A stretch of 64,000 nucleotides of DNA from Bosea vestrisii (GTDB lineage Bacteria > Pseudomonadota > Alphaproteobacteria > Rhizobiales > Beijerinckiaceae), in the NCBI RefSeq assembly GCF_030144325.1, contig NZ_CP126307.1, positions 2,046,001-2,110,000 on the forward strand, written 5' to 3'. This document shows positions 53,402-61,536 of the stretch, in pieces; positions within the stretch are counted from its first letter, which is position 1; each line of letters begins with the position of its first letter. Made by a program: the position numbers and the translations under genes. Under the pieces are notes generated by a model. It was given only the letters and a program-made list of their open reading frames with translations, made no database searches and was not told where the DNA came from.

Positions 53402-53706
53402 ATGCTCCATCTCGACGACGAGGCGGTCGCCGCGATATCGTTTCCTGCGCCACGCTTAGCGAAGAGCCGCTCGTCCGCGGGAAATGGCTCCGGCCTGGCT
53501 GCCATCTCGATCTTGTCGGCGCGTTTACGCGCGAGGCGGACGACGACGCATTGCGGCAAGCCAGCATTTTTGTCGATACGCGAGCGGGCGCCACGAGTGA
53601 GGCGGGTGAGATCGCCCAGGCACTGGCAACCGGCGCAATCGCATCAGGCGATATCCGCGGTGACCTTTTCGACCTGACCTCGGAACGCGTCATCGGTCGG
53701 CGCAGC
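53402..53706 (+). pseudogene. Remnant of an ornithine cyclodeaminase family gene
   Basis: An ATG nine bases after the DUF35 stop, with GAGG upstream, starts MLHLDDEAVAAIS, the typical N-terminus of ornithine cyclodeaminase/mu-crystallin proteins. Within about 40 bases, in a different frame, the sequence becomes the C-terminal third of the same family: RDIVSCATLSEEPLVRGKW, DLVGAFTREADDDALRQ, FVDTRAGATSEAGEI, then SERVIGRRS. Around 200 central residues are missing and the two ends are out of frame. So the operon once ended with this NAD-dependent imine reductase or cyclodeaminase gene. Confidence 0.7.
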
Positions 53707-53820
53707 GGAGCTTTGCCACGAGCGCTATCGCGGCGGGGCGCCGATCGAGGCGCTTTGATCCTCGAGCTTTACGACCGCCTTGTCGACCCTGACGCCGACG
53801 AGCCCGCCAGATCTAGCCGG

Positions 53821-54120
53821 CTAGTCGGGAGCATCGCCAACAGCCTCGGCGACACGGTCTTTGGTTCGTTGCGGAAGCAGCGTCATCACCAGGATAAAGG
53901 CTGCGAGAACAAAGCAGACACTATTGGTCACGATGAGCGGCCATTCGCCAAGGCCGATGCCATAGGCGGTCCACAGCCCGAATCCTATGGTCGTCAAGCT
54001 GTACATCACCGGCGAGATCGAACTCGTGTCGCGCGTCTTCAGGATTCGCCAGGCTTGGGGAACGAAGCTCACCATCGAGCAAACGGCGGCAGCGCCCCCG
54101 GCCCATGCGATCCAGTTCAT
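53821..54120 (-). CDS. SemiSWEET-type PQ-loop transporter
   Basis: A 99-residue membrane protein with three hydrophobic helices and the PQ-loop segment SFVPQAWRILKTRDTSSIS near residues 18-36, plus ITNS-like IVTNSVCFVLAAFIL. These are the features of bacterial SemiSWEET proteins, which dimerise to move sugars. Its start overlaps the stop of the small gene upstream by 4 bases. The substrate is unknown. Confidence 0.82.
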   Translation of the reverse strand: MNWIAWAGGAAAVCSMVSFVPQAWRILKTRDTSSISPVMYSLTTIGFGLWTAYGIGLGEWPLIVTNSVCFVLAAFILVMTLLPQRTKDRVAEAVGDAPD

Positions 54121-54347
54121 TTGCCCGCAGTGGGCTGAGCGCCTCGCCCGCCAAGCGCTTCGCGTTCGAGCAGCAGCCTGTCGAGTAGTTCTTGCTGGTC
54201 GTTCAGCCGAGCGGCCAGATTCTCTTCCGCGGCGGCACCCGATACGGCCGCTGCCTGCTGCATCAGATCCGATATGTTGCGCCGGACAAGCGCGACCCGT
54301 TCGTCGAGAACTGTTTCTGCGTCGGACATCGGCTGTTGCTCCATCAT
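54117..54347 (-). CDS. Small hypothetical protein, likely coiled coil
   Basis: A 76-residue acidic, helical protein (DERVALVRRNISDLMQQAA ... NDQQELLDRLLLEREALGG) with a heptad-like pattern, so it may form a coiled coil. It overlaps the SemiSWEET start by 4 bases, which supports it being real. A start at 54329 with GGAG upstream is also possible. No family recognised. Confidence 0.55.
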   Translation of the reverse strand: MMEQQPMSDAETVLDERVALVRRNISDLMQQAAAVSGAAAEENLAARLNDQQELLDRLLLEREALGGRGAQPTAGK

Positions 54348-54426
54348 CTCGCCGTCGCGCCAGGAATTGTCGCGGCCGGGGCTGGGTTGTCTGCTTGTGT
54401 GATCGTCTCGGCTTGCCGACCTGCGA

Positions 54427-54663
54427 TCATCTCCAACATGCCGACGGCGCGGCCAAGGAAAGCCGGGTCATGCCGCTGCCATCTGCGAGTAGCCGGCGGG
54501 CGGCGAGATCGACGTCCCCTAGATAGGGCGCAAGACGCGGGCAGTCGGCTCCTGCTCGCTCGGTCAGCGAGGAAATCCGGCGTGCCGTTTTTGGAAAGGG
54601 CCATCGCTGCAGGTCCTCCACAAGCCGCCTGATCTGAGCGACGACAGGCAAGGCAGCAGGCAT
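54427..54663 (-). CDS. Small hypothetical protein
   Basis: A 78-residue frame starting MPAALPVVAQIRRLVEDL with GGAGACCGCCT just before the ATG. Composition is protein-like up to ARRLLADGSGMT, after which the C-terminus looks random and an overlapping frame (FLGRAVGMLEMIAGRQ) becomes more plausible, hinting at a frameshift. No family recognised, low certainty. Confidence 0.35.
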   Translation of the reverse strand: MPAALPVVAQIRRLVEDLQRWPFPKTARRISSLTERAGADCPRLAPYLGDVDLAARRLLADGSGMTRLSLAAPSACWR

Positions 54664-55016
54664 AGGCGGTCTCCGATCGCGCGAGCGCGGTAGTCTTCGA
54701 TAGGTCGATCGGCGTCGCGTTGAAGCGGCACCCGTCAGCAAACCCCCTCAGCTGCATCCGGTTCCGCCGTCGCGGGTGGTCTGTCAGCCGCGCCTCGCAG
54801 GGACGCCCGCCTTCTCACCGGAAATCCAGCCATCGCCCCGAGGCCCAGCCCGCCTTTCGGCGCGGCTCGAGGAGGTGGTGGTGACATTACGTTAGGTCGC
54901 CTGGCGCAGCCGGGATGGGGCTGTGACAGAGCCTGTTGCCCAACTCGCGCGGGGCATGCGCGCCATCGCGCATGGCGGCGGCCATTCGCGATTTCAGCGT
55001 CATAGTGGTTCCCGGC

Positions 55017-55697
55017 TCAGAGCCGCGGCGACAAGCCGGCGCGGCCGCCATGACGGGTCGACCAGGCCACCGGGTCGGCGAGGAAACGTTCGATCTCGGC
55101 GCGATCCGCCGGCGCAAGATCCTGGCTGGCATCAGTGCGCAGCACGTCGCTCCAGTTCGCCAGAGCGTGGAGGGTCAGGCCGGCCTCCTGCAGCCGGGCG
55201 CCGGCGCCTGGAAAGACATCGTGATAGAAGATCGTCATCACATGCTCGACCTCAGCCCCTGCCGCCCGCAGGCCGCGGGCGAAGTTGAGCTTGCTGCCGC
55301 CATCGGTCGTCAGGTCGTCCATCAGCAACACGCGCAAGCCCTCGACCGATCCACCCTCCACCTGGGCGTTGCGCCCGATGCCGAGCGGGCGCTTGCGGAC
55401 ATAGCGCAGCTTCAGGGCCAGCCTGTCGGCGAGCCAGGCGGCAAAGGGGATGCCGGCCGTCTCGGCGCCGGCGATGGCGTCAAAGCTGTCTGCCGGAAAG
55501 GCCGCGCCGGCATAGCGGGCGGCGAGTTCGGTAATCGCCTGGCGCAAGGTGGGATCGCCAAGCAGCAGGCGGACATCGACATAGACGGGGCTCGCCCAGC
55601 CGGCGGCCAGAATAAAGGGCTGCTGGCGGCTGACATGGATGGCGCCGGCCCTGAACAGGAGCTCAGCAACCTCGCGGCCGGTCTCGTTCGCCGTCAT
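55017..55697 (-). CDS. pyrE: Orotate phosphoribosyltransferase
   Basis: A 226-residue type I phosphoribosyltransferase with AAGWASPVYVDVR near residue 32 and the PRPP-binding motif VLLMDDLTTDGGSK near residue 125. It makes OMP from orotate and PRPP. It overlaps the upstream amidohydrolase stop by 4 bases and is last in a group with dihydroorotate dehydrogenase subunits and a transporter, so it may be a second, salvage copy rather than the biosynthetic enzyme. Confidence 0.9.
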   Translation of the reverse strand: MTANETGREVAELLFRAGAIHVSRQQPFILAAGWASPVYVDVRLLLGDPTLRQAITELAARYAGAAFPADSFDAIAGAETAGIPFAAWLADRLALKLRYVRKRPLGIGRNAQVEGGSVEGLRVLLMDDLTTDGGSKLNFARGLRAAGAEVEHVMTIFYHDVFPGAGARLQEAGLTLHALANWSDVLRTDASQDLAPADRAEIERFLADPVAWSTRHGGRAGLSPRL

Positions 55698-56990
55698 CGC
55701 ACAGCCTCCTTGATGGCATCGCGCATCACCGCGACCCCGGCGAGGAAATCATCGATCGCCATCGCCTCATGCGGATTATGCGATCCGTGCTGGTTGCGCA
55801 CGAAGATCATCGCGCTGGGGATGCCGGCATTGGCGAAAACAGCCGCATCATGTCCAGCCCCGCTCGGGATGTCCTCATCGGGCAGGCCGAGATCGCGGGC
55901 GGCGGTCTTGAGCCGTGTGATCCAGCCGGCGTCCATCACGGCAGGAGCGGATTCGAGCCGGCGGTCGACGCGGAACTCAACCCCTCGCTCCTCGCCGATC
56001 AGGCCGCATTCCGAGAGGAAGAGGTCGTAGAAGGCCTCCAGCGTCTCGCGGTTCTGGCTGCGTATCTCGAAGGAGAAGCGTACCGTGCCGGGAATACGCG
56101 CGATGGCGTGCTCCCGCGGATCGGTGCCGAGCACGCCCGCCGTTATGACGACGTCGCGACCGCGCTCCAGCAGCGTGCGCCAGTGCCGGTCGAGATGGGT
56201 GATCAGCTCCGCCGTGGCGAAGACCGCATCGCGACGGAGCCAGCGCGGCACCGCGCCGGAATGGCCGGCCTCGCCGAGGCATTCGACCTCGCGATGACGG
56301 ATATTGCCCCTGATGCCGGTGACGATGCCAATCGGCAGATCCCGGGCGACCAGAACCGGCCCCTGTTCGATATGCAATTCGATCCAGACCGCGACGGTGG
56401 CGGGGTCGAGCAGCGGCTCGCCTTTCTCGACGCGGACCATGTCGACGCCGACGGAGGCCATGCATTCCGCCAGGCTCTGCCCGCTCGCATGGTCGCGCAC
56501 CGACAGATCGGCGGCCGAGAGTTTCCCGAACAAGGCGCTGGAGCCCATATAGGCCTTGCCGAAGCGGGCGCTCTCCTCGCCGCGCAGACCGTAGACCTTG
56601 ATGGTCCGGCGCGGAACGAAGCCTTCGTCCTTGAAACGGGCGAGGATGGCAAGGCCGGCGATGACACCGGCCGCGCCATCAAAATTCCCGCCTTGCGGCA
56701 CGGAATCGAGGTGCGAGCCGCAGGCAAGGAAGGGCAGCTCCGGCTCGCTGCCCTCCAACGCGACGACCAGGTTTGCGCCGGCATCCCGCTCCGTCGCCAA
56801 GCTCCAGCTCGCGCGCCTTCGTCGCGACGATGTCGAGCGCCAGCGACTCGCGCTCGCTATAGGCTTCACGGGTGATGCCGACGCCGTCGCTCGTCGCCTC
56901 GCGCAGGGCGTCGAACAGCGCTTCGGAAAGGGCGCGGTCGCGCTCATCTCCACTGAAGACGTTGCGCATCTCGGCAGGCTGCGTGCTCAC
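55694..56990 (-). pseudogene. Zn-dependent N-carbamoyl-amino-acid amidohydrolase (HyuC/AllC family), frameshifted
   Basis: Two frames make one M20-type amidohydrolase of about 431 residues. The N-terminus starts at a GTG overlapping the pyrD stop (GTGA) and reads NVFSGDERDRALSEALFDAL ... IVATKARELEL; near 56797-56802 the frame shifts and continues ATERDAGANLVVALEG. Metal-ligand motifs GSHLDSVPQGGNFDGAAG, LRGEESARFG, LHIEQGPVL and GAGHDAA are all present. The total length is 3n+1. It would split an N-carbamoyl amino acid into amino acid, CO2 and ammonia. Sequencing error or recent decay are both possible. Confidence 0.82.
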
Positions 56991-57949
56991 GAGATCGGAT
57001 CCAGCCAGGCGAGATCGGGCTCGTCGGCCTCCTCGATCACGACGCCGCCGATCAGATCGGTGACGCGCGCGATCTCGTGATGCAGGCAAAAGCTCCTGAG
57101 CCCGTCGATGATCGTTGTCATCGCCGCCGGCTGCAGGAAGGTCGCGGTGCCGACCTGCACCGCGCTGGCGCCGGCAAGCATGTACTCGACCGCGTCCTCG
57201 GCGGTGGAGATGCCGCCGCAACCGATCACCGGGATCTTCACCGCCTTGGCGCATTGGAAGACCTGGCGCAGCACGATCGGCTTGATCGCGGGCCCCGACA
57301 AACCGCCCATGATGTTGCCGAGGCAGGGCTTGAAGCTCTTCAGGTCGATCGCCATCGACAGGATGGTGTTGGCGACCACGATCGCATCCGCACCTGCGGC
57401 CTCTGCAGCGCGCGCCACTTCGGGCACGTCGCCGGTGTTCGGCGTGAGCTTGACCCAGAGCGGCAGGTCGGTCGCCTCTCGCAGCAGGCGTGTCACCTTC
57501 TCGGTCGATTGCGCCCGCATCGCGAAGGCCTTGCCGTCCTCCTCGATGTTCGGGCAGGAGATGTTGGCCTCGATCGCGGCGACGCCGGGGATCGAGAGTT
57601 CCGCCGCAAGGCTGGCGAAGCCTTCGGCCGTCGGTGCCGAGATGCTGACCACCAGAGGCGTGTCATAGGCCGCATAGTGCGGCATCGTCTCCTCAACGAA
57701 GTAGCGCACACCCTTCGACGGGATGCCAATGGCGTTGATCAACCCGCCCGGCCGCTCGACCACACGCGGCAGCGGATTTCCGGCGCGTAGTTCTCGCGTG
57801 ATCGTCTTGGTGACGAAGGCGCCGAGCCGGTTGAAGTCCATCACCTTCTCCAGCCCCTCGGCGAAGGTGCCGGACGCCGGCATCACCGGATTGCGCAGGG
57901 TGAGCCCGCCAATTGCGACGGAGAGATCGACATCGGACGTCACGCTCAT
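56987..57949 (-). CDS. pyrD: Dihydroorotate dehydrogenase catalytic subunit, class 1B-like
   Basis: A 320-residue FMN TIM-barrel protein starting MSVTSDVDLSVAIGGLTLRNPVMPASG, with the class 1 motif EANISCPNIEEDG, whose Cys is the catalytic base, WVKLTPNTGD and VIGCGGISTAEDAVEYMLAGA. GGAGGCGCTGCC precedes the ATG. Class 1B enzymes work with a PyrK subunit and NAD, and that gene overlaps here by 4 bases. Alphaproteobacteria normally use a class 2 PyrD for synthesis, so this extra enzyme may run toward orotate or uracil-type breakdown. Confidence 0.87.
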   Translation of the reverse strand: MSVTSDVDLSVAIGGLTLRNPVMPASGTFAEGLEKVMDFNRLGAFVTKTITRELRAGNPLPRVVERPGGLINAIGIPSKGVRYFVEETMPHYAAYDTPLVVSISAPTAEGFASLAAELSIPGVAAIEANISCPNIEEDGKAFAMRAQSTEKVTRLLREATDLPLWVKLTPNTGDVPEVARAAEAAGADAIVVANTILSMAIDLKSFKPCLGNIMGGLSGPAIKPIVLRQVFQCAKAVKIPVIGCGGISTAEDAVEYMLAGASAVQVGTATFLQPAAMTTIIDGLRSFCLHHEIARVTDLIGGVVIEEADEPDLAWLDPIS

Positions 57950-58824
57950 GGCAGCGCCTCCATCAGGTCGAAGACCGGGCCGTCCCAGCAGACGCGCCGG
58001 TTGACGATCTCGCCATTGACGTTGAAGTCGCGCACACAGCAGTAGCAAAGCCCGATTCCGCAGGCCATTTGCTGCTCCATCGCCACCTGGCCGGGCAGGC
58101 CGAACTCGCGCGCGAGACGCTGCTGCACCCGCATCAGGCGGCTCGAGCCGCAGGTGAAGAAGCCATCGCAGCGGCCGTCGGCGATGAGACGGCGCAGGAT
58201 GCGTTCGACATTGGCAGGGCCGCTGGTCTGCTCGGAATCGGTGACGGCGATGACGTCGGCACCATGGCGATGGAAGAGGTCGACGGAGACGAGCAGCTCG
58301 GGCCGTCTTGCGCTGAAGACCGCCGTCACCTGCGTACCGTTGGCCTTCGCGGCCTTGGCAAGCGGGGCGAGCGTCGCCAGCCCCGCCCCGCGCCCGACGG
58401 CGACGATGTGGCGCCAGCTCGGATCCAGTGTGAAGCCGACGCCGAGCGGCCCCATGATGTCGAGCCGGTCGCCCGGCCGCAGCGTGTCGAGCCCGCGCGT
58501 GCCGGCACCCGTCACCTTGTAGAGGAACTCGACCCGGCGCTTGGCGGGATCGGCGCCGTAGAGGCTCATCGGCCGGCGCAGGAAGGGCTGCTCGCCTGCC
58601 GGCTGCGGGCAGAGCAGCTGGAAGAACTGCCCCGGCTGGGCAGCGGCGGCCTCCTCACTGCAATTGACCACGAGGTGCCGATATTCGGCGTTGACCGCGT
58701 CGTTGCGGACGACCTCGGCGAGCTCGGCGACGATGCTCGCCTTCCACGGTGCGGCAGAACAGGCGCTGCCGCCCATGGCCGCGCCGGATCGCGCGGCCTG
58801 AGACTGATCGAGCTGGATCGACAT
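57946..58824 (-). CDS. pyrK: Dihydroorotate dehydrogenase electron-transfer subunit (PyrK-like)
   Basis: A 292-residue FAD/[2Fe-2S] reductase. FLRRPMSLYGAD is the FAD motif, HIVAVGRGAGLATLAPLAKA the NAD domain, and CGIGLCYCCVRDFN ... RVCWDGPVFD gives the four Cys of the C-terminal [2Fe-2S] cluster. It links the FMN subunit to NAD(H). It is coupled to pyrD and lies 16 bases after the transporter gene. Confidence 0.88.
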   Translation of the reverse strand: MSIQLDQSQAARSGAAMGGSACSAAPWKASIVAELAEVVRNDAVNAEYRHLVVNCSEEAAAAQPGQFFQLLCPQPAGEQPFLRRPMSLYGADPAKRRVEFLYKVTGAGTRGLDTLRPGDRLDIMGPLGVGFTLDPSWRHIVAVGRGAGLATLAPLAKAAKANGTQVTAVFSARRPELLVSVDLFHRHGADVIAVTDSEQTSGPANVERILRRLIADGRCDGFFTCGSSRLMRVQQRLAREFGLPGQVAMEQQMACGIGLCYCCVRDFNVNGEIVNRRVCWDGPVFDLMEALP

Positions 58825-58840
58825 GACGATGCCCTTGCCG

Positions 58841-60089
58841 TCAGGCGAGCTCGGCGCCGCGTCGCTCCGGAATCAGGAACCACATGGCCAGGATATCGAG
58901 CAGATAGAGCGTCGCCAGCAGCGCGATCGCCATCTCGAAGCTGTAGGCCGCCGCGATCGTCCCGACGACGAGCGGACCGGAAGCCGCCGACGCCGCGCCC
59001 GATGTTGAACAGGACGTTCTGTGCCGTCGCCCGCGCCGTCGTCGGGAAGAGCTCGCTGATCAGCGCGCCATAGCCGCCGAGCATGCCGTTGACGAAGAAG
59101 CCCATTACCGCGCCCGCGACCAGGAGCTGGAACGGGTCGGTCAGCCGCGAATAGACGATGACCATCACCGCGGCGCCGAGCATGTAGCCGAAGAAGGCGG
59201 GGCGGCGCCCGATGCGGTCAGCGATATGGCCGAAGGCGTAGATGCCGACCGCCATGCCGGCGATGGTGACCGAAGTCCACACCGCAGACTGCGTCAGGGC
59301 GAAGCCGAAACGGGTCGCCAGATAGTTCGGCAACCAGATCATCACGCCGTAATAGCCGAAGTTCTGGACCGAGCAGAGGACGACCATGCCGAGGCTCAGC
59401 TTGGTCGTGTTCCAATCCTTGACCAGCAGGCGCAGCGCCGACTCCTTCGGCCGATCCTTGGAGCGGGCGACGAAGACCTCCGGTTCGTGCAGCGAGTGGC
59501 GGATGAAGTAGGCCGCCACCGCCGGCAGGATGCCGATGGCGAACATGCCGCGCCAGCCGATCGTCGGCAGCAGGATCGGGGTGGCGATCGCCGCCGCCAA
59601 CACGCCGACCTGCCAGCCGAGGCCGACATAGGACGAGGCGCGCGCCCGCTTCGAGGCCGGCCAGGCCTCCGCGACCAGGGCCATGCCGATGCCGAATTCG
59701 CCGCCGAGTCCAAGGCCGGCGATGGTGCGGTAGATCAGGAGGTCCCAATAGCCCTGCGCCAGCGCGCACATGCCAGTGAAGACGGCGAAGAGGACGATCG
59801 TCCAGGTCAGCACGCGGACGCGGCCGATGCGGTCCGAGAGCATGCCGAAGCCGATGCCACCGAGCACGGCGCCGATCAGCGTGGCGGTGACGAGCGAGGC
59901 GGCCTGGCCCTGGGTGAGCTGCAGGTCGGCCGAGATCGTCCGAAGCATGAAGCCGAGGATCAGCAGGTCGAAGCCGTCCATGGCATAGCCGATGGCGGCG
60001 CCCCACAGCGCCTTGCGGGCCTTGCTGTCGACCTCGGCCGGAGAGGAGATGGCGATGGAGCCGGTCATGGCTGCCTGATTGTCACTCAC
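58841..60089 (-). pseudogene. MFS transporter, frameshifted near its C-terminus
   Basis: A 12-helix major facilitator protein of about 415 residues starting at a GTG (SDNQAAMTGSIA) with GGGGGAATTCGCC upstream. DGFDLLILGFML, LSDRIGRVRVL and ADRIGRRPAF are the usual MFS motifs. After FNIGRGVGGF an extra base near 58978-58982 breaks the frame; one frame over, GPLVVGTIAAAYSFEMAIALL and the end FLIPERRGAELA follow as expected. The span is 3n+1. It resembles aromatic-acid or sugar-acid importers; its operon suggests orotate or a related pyrimidine as substrate. Confidence 0.82.
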
Positions 60090-60425
60090 GGCGAATTCCC
60101 CCGTTTTGCTTTTTTCGTTGCGTGCTGAAACGCAAATAGATCGGCGCGCGCATTCCGCGCGCCGCTGCCGGCCCGGTCAAAACCATTGGAGTTTGGGCGT
60201 CCGCCCACTGTTCAGGACGCTTGAATGCGTCTCTTGGCGGCCGAGGGATCAGGCTCGGCCACGGAAAATCCTGTGCGCGCTGGGCAAGCCCAACGCCATC
60301 GCTCGATTACCTCATGCCACGACAAAATCTCAATTGCAATACTGATCTCAATTTTGCGACAAAGAGAATGACCGGGCGGTTCGCGAGCTCGATCGCGTGC
60401 TAGTGCGGTCCTTAGCCAGTCGCCG
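60090..60425. promoter_or_regulatory. Control region upstream of the pyrimidine operon
   Basis: These 336 bases hold no convincing gene. Close to the transporter start lies TTGCGT-N6-ACGCAA (60118-60135), an exact inverted repeat. Further on, ATCTCAATT occurs twice (60327-60335 and 60345-60353), 18 bases apart, followed by TTGCGACAAAG. These are candidate operators, possibly for the XRE regulator encoded just beyond. Confidence 0.45.
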
Positions 60426-61349
60426 TCAGGCGATCTCTGACGTTTGATGTCGCGCCGGCCGCGCGATCCCCGAGCGCTCGATAGCGGCCCGCAGCACCGC
60501 TCCGGCCTCGCTGCCCTTCAAGGCGCGCCGCCAGAGATCGTTGGCAATCTCCTCGTAGAGGCGCACTGGTTCCTCGTCCGCGGTCAGCATCGCGATGCCC
60601 GATCGGATATTCGGCAACTCGCCGCCCAGGCGAAACGGGCTCAGTCCAAGCAGCGTTTTCTCCGAGGTGCGGAACAGCTGGAACGTGATGTTCGGCAGCG
60701 TCTCCTCGATCAGACCGATCTGGACCCCCATCGGCTCGCTCTCGATCAAGCCGATCAGGTGCTCGATCTCGGTTCGTGCAGCGAGGCGTCGCCGGGTCAG
60801 CTCGCTATCGGGCAGGTTGAACCGGCCGACGACGCCGAGCTTGAGCCAGCGCTCGATCTCGAGGACATTGACGAAATTGACGACACTCAGCCGGCGCCGT
60901 TTACGCGCCCGCTTGCGATCATCGAGGATCGCAATGATCGCGTCGATTTCCCCGATGGCCTGCTCGCGCTCCGTTATGTGAGACGGAAGCGCTTCGATGA
61001 GGGTCTGCCGCAAATAACCGGAGTAATCGTCCGAGGTCAGCAGATAGGACAGCGGCGGGAAGTGGGCGATGACCTGGTCCGCCTGCTCCTCGATCTGCCG
61101 CATCCGCTCGAAATAGCTGATCGGGCTGGAATAATATTCAACGCCGGCCCCGAGCAGCGAGGCGACGGTCGTCTCCAGCAGGACCGCAAGCCGTTCCAGG
61201 GTTTCGATCTTGACGACGCCGCCACCTTCGATCCGGTAGACCGCCGCCCGCGAGATGCCGAGCCGCTCGGCAACGTCTTCGGCCAAAAGCCCCCGCCCCA
61301 GGCGGTAGGCTTTCAGGCGCTCACCGATTTCGTCGAACCGGATCATCAA
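60426..61349 (-). CDS. XRE family regulator with long C-terminal domain
   Basis: A 307-residue protein. Residues 8-62 are a Cro/C1-type helix-turn-helix (LKAYRLGRGLLAEDVAERLGISRAAVYRIEGG). The remaining 240 residues form a helical and mixed domain (SYFERMRQIEEQADQVIAHFPPLSYLLTSDDY; EPVRLYEEIANDLWRRAL) that I do not recognise as a named effector domain. It lies upstream of the pyrimidine operon on the same strand and next to the Liv-type importer, and may control either. Confidence 0.82.
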   Translation of the reverse strand: MMIRFDEIGERLKAYRLGRGLLAEDVAERLGISRAAVYRIEGGGVVKIETLERLAVLLETTVASLLGAGVEYYSSPISYFERMRQIEEQADQVIAHFPPLSYLLTSDDYSGYLRQTLIEALPSHITEREQAIGEIDAIIAILDDRKRARKRRRLSVVNFVNVLEIERWLKLGVVGRFNLPDSELTRRRLAARTEIEHLIGLIESEPMGVQIGLIEETLPNITFQLFRTSEKTLLGLSPFRLGGELPNIRSGIAMLTADEEPVRLYEEIANDLWRRALKGSEAGAVLRAAIERSGIARPARHQTSEIA

Positions 61350-61449
61350 ACCTGCCTGGGGATCTGCCGAATCTCACAATGCCATATCAGATACAGCGCT
61401 TTTCGACCCGGCGCGAACGCCGGTTGAGCAGGCTTAGGGCGATCAAAGA

Positions 61450-61478
61450 AAAGGGCTCGCGTTGTCCGCGAGCCCTTT
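61450..61478 (-). terminator. Terminator after the Liv-type binding protein
   Basis: AAAGGGCTCGCG / CGCGAGCCCTTT pair perfectly over 12 bp around TTGTC. On the minus strand the stem is followed by TCTTTGATC, moderately T-rich. It ends the transcript of the binding protein at 61537. Confidence 0.72.
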
Positions 61479-61536
61479 CCGAAGTCGGCAATGATCATTC
61501 TGCGCGGCCTGGGAAACGCCCCGGCTGCGGCCAGGA

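Noticed and set aside
54344..54757. 137-codon minus-strand frame overlapping the small hypothetical gene
   Set aside because: Most of it is Arg/Ser/Pro-rich and unlike a folded protein; only its last third looks plausible and may be the frameshifted end of the 54427-54663 frame.
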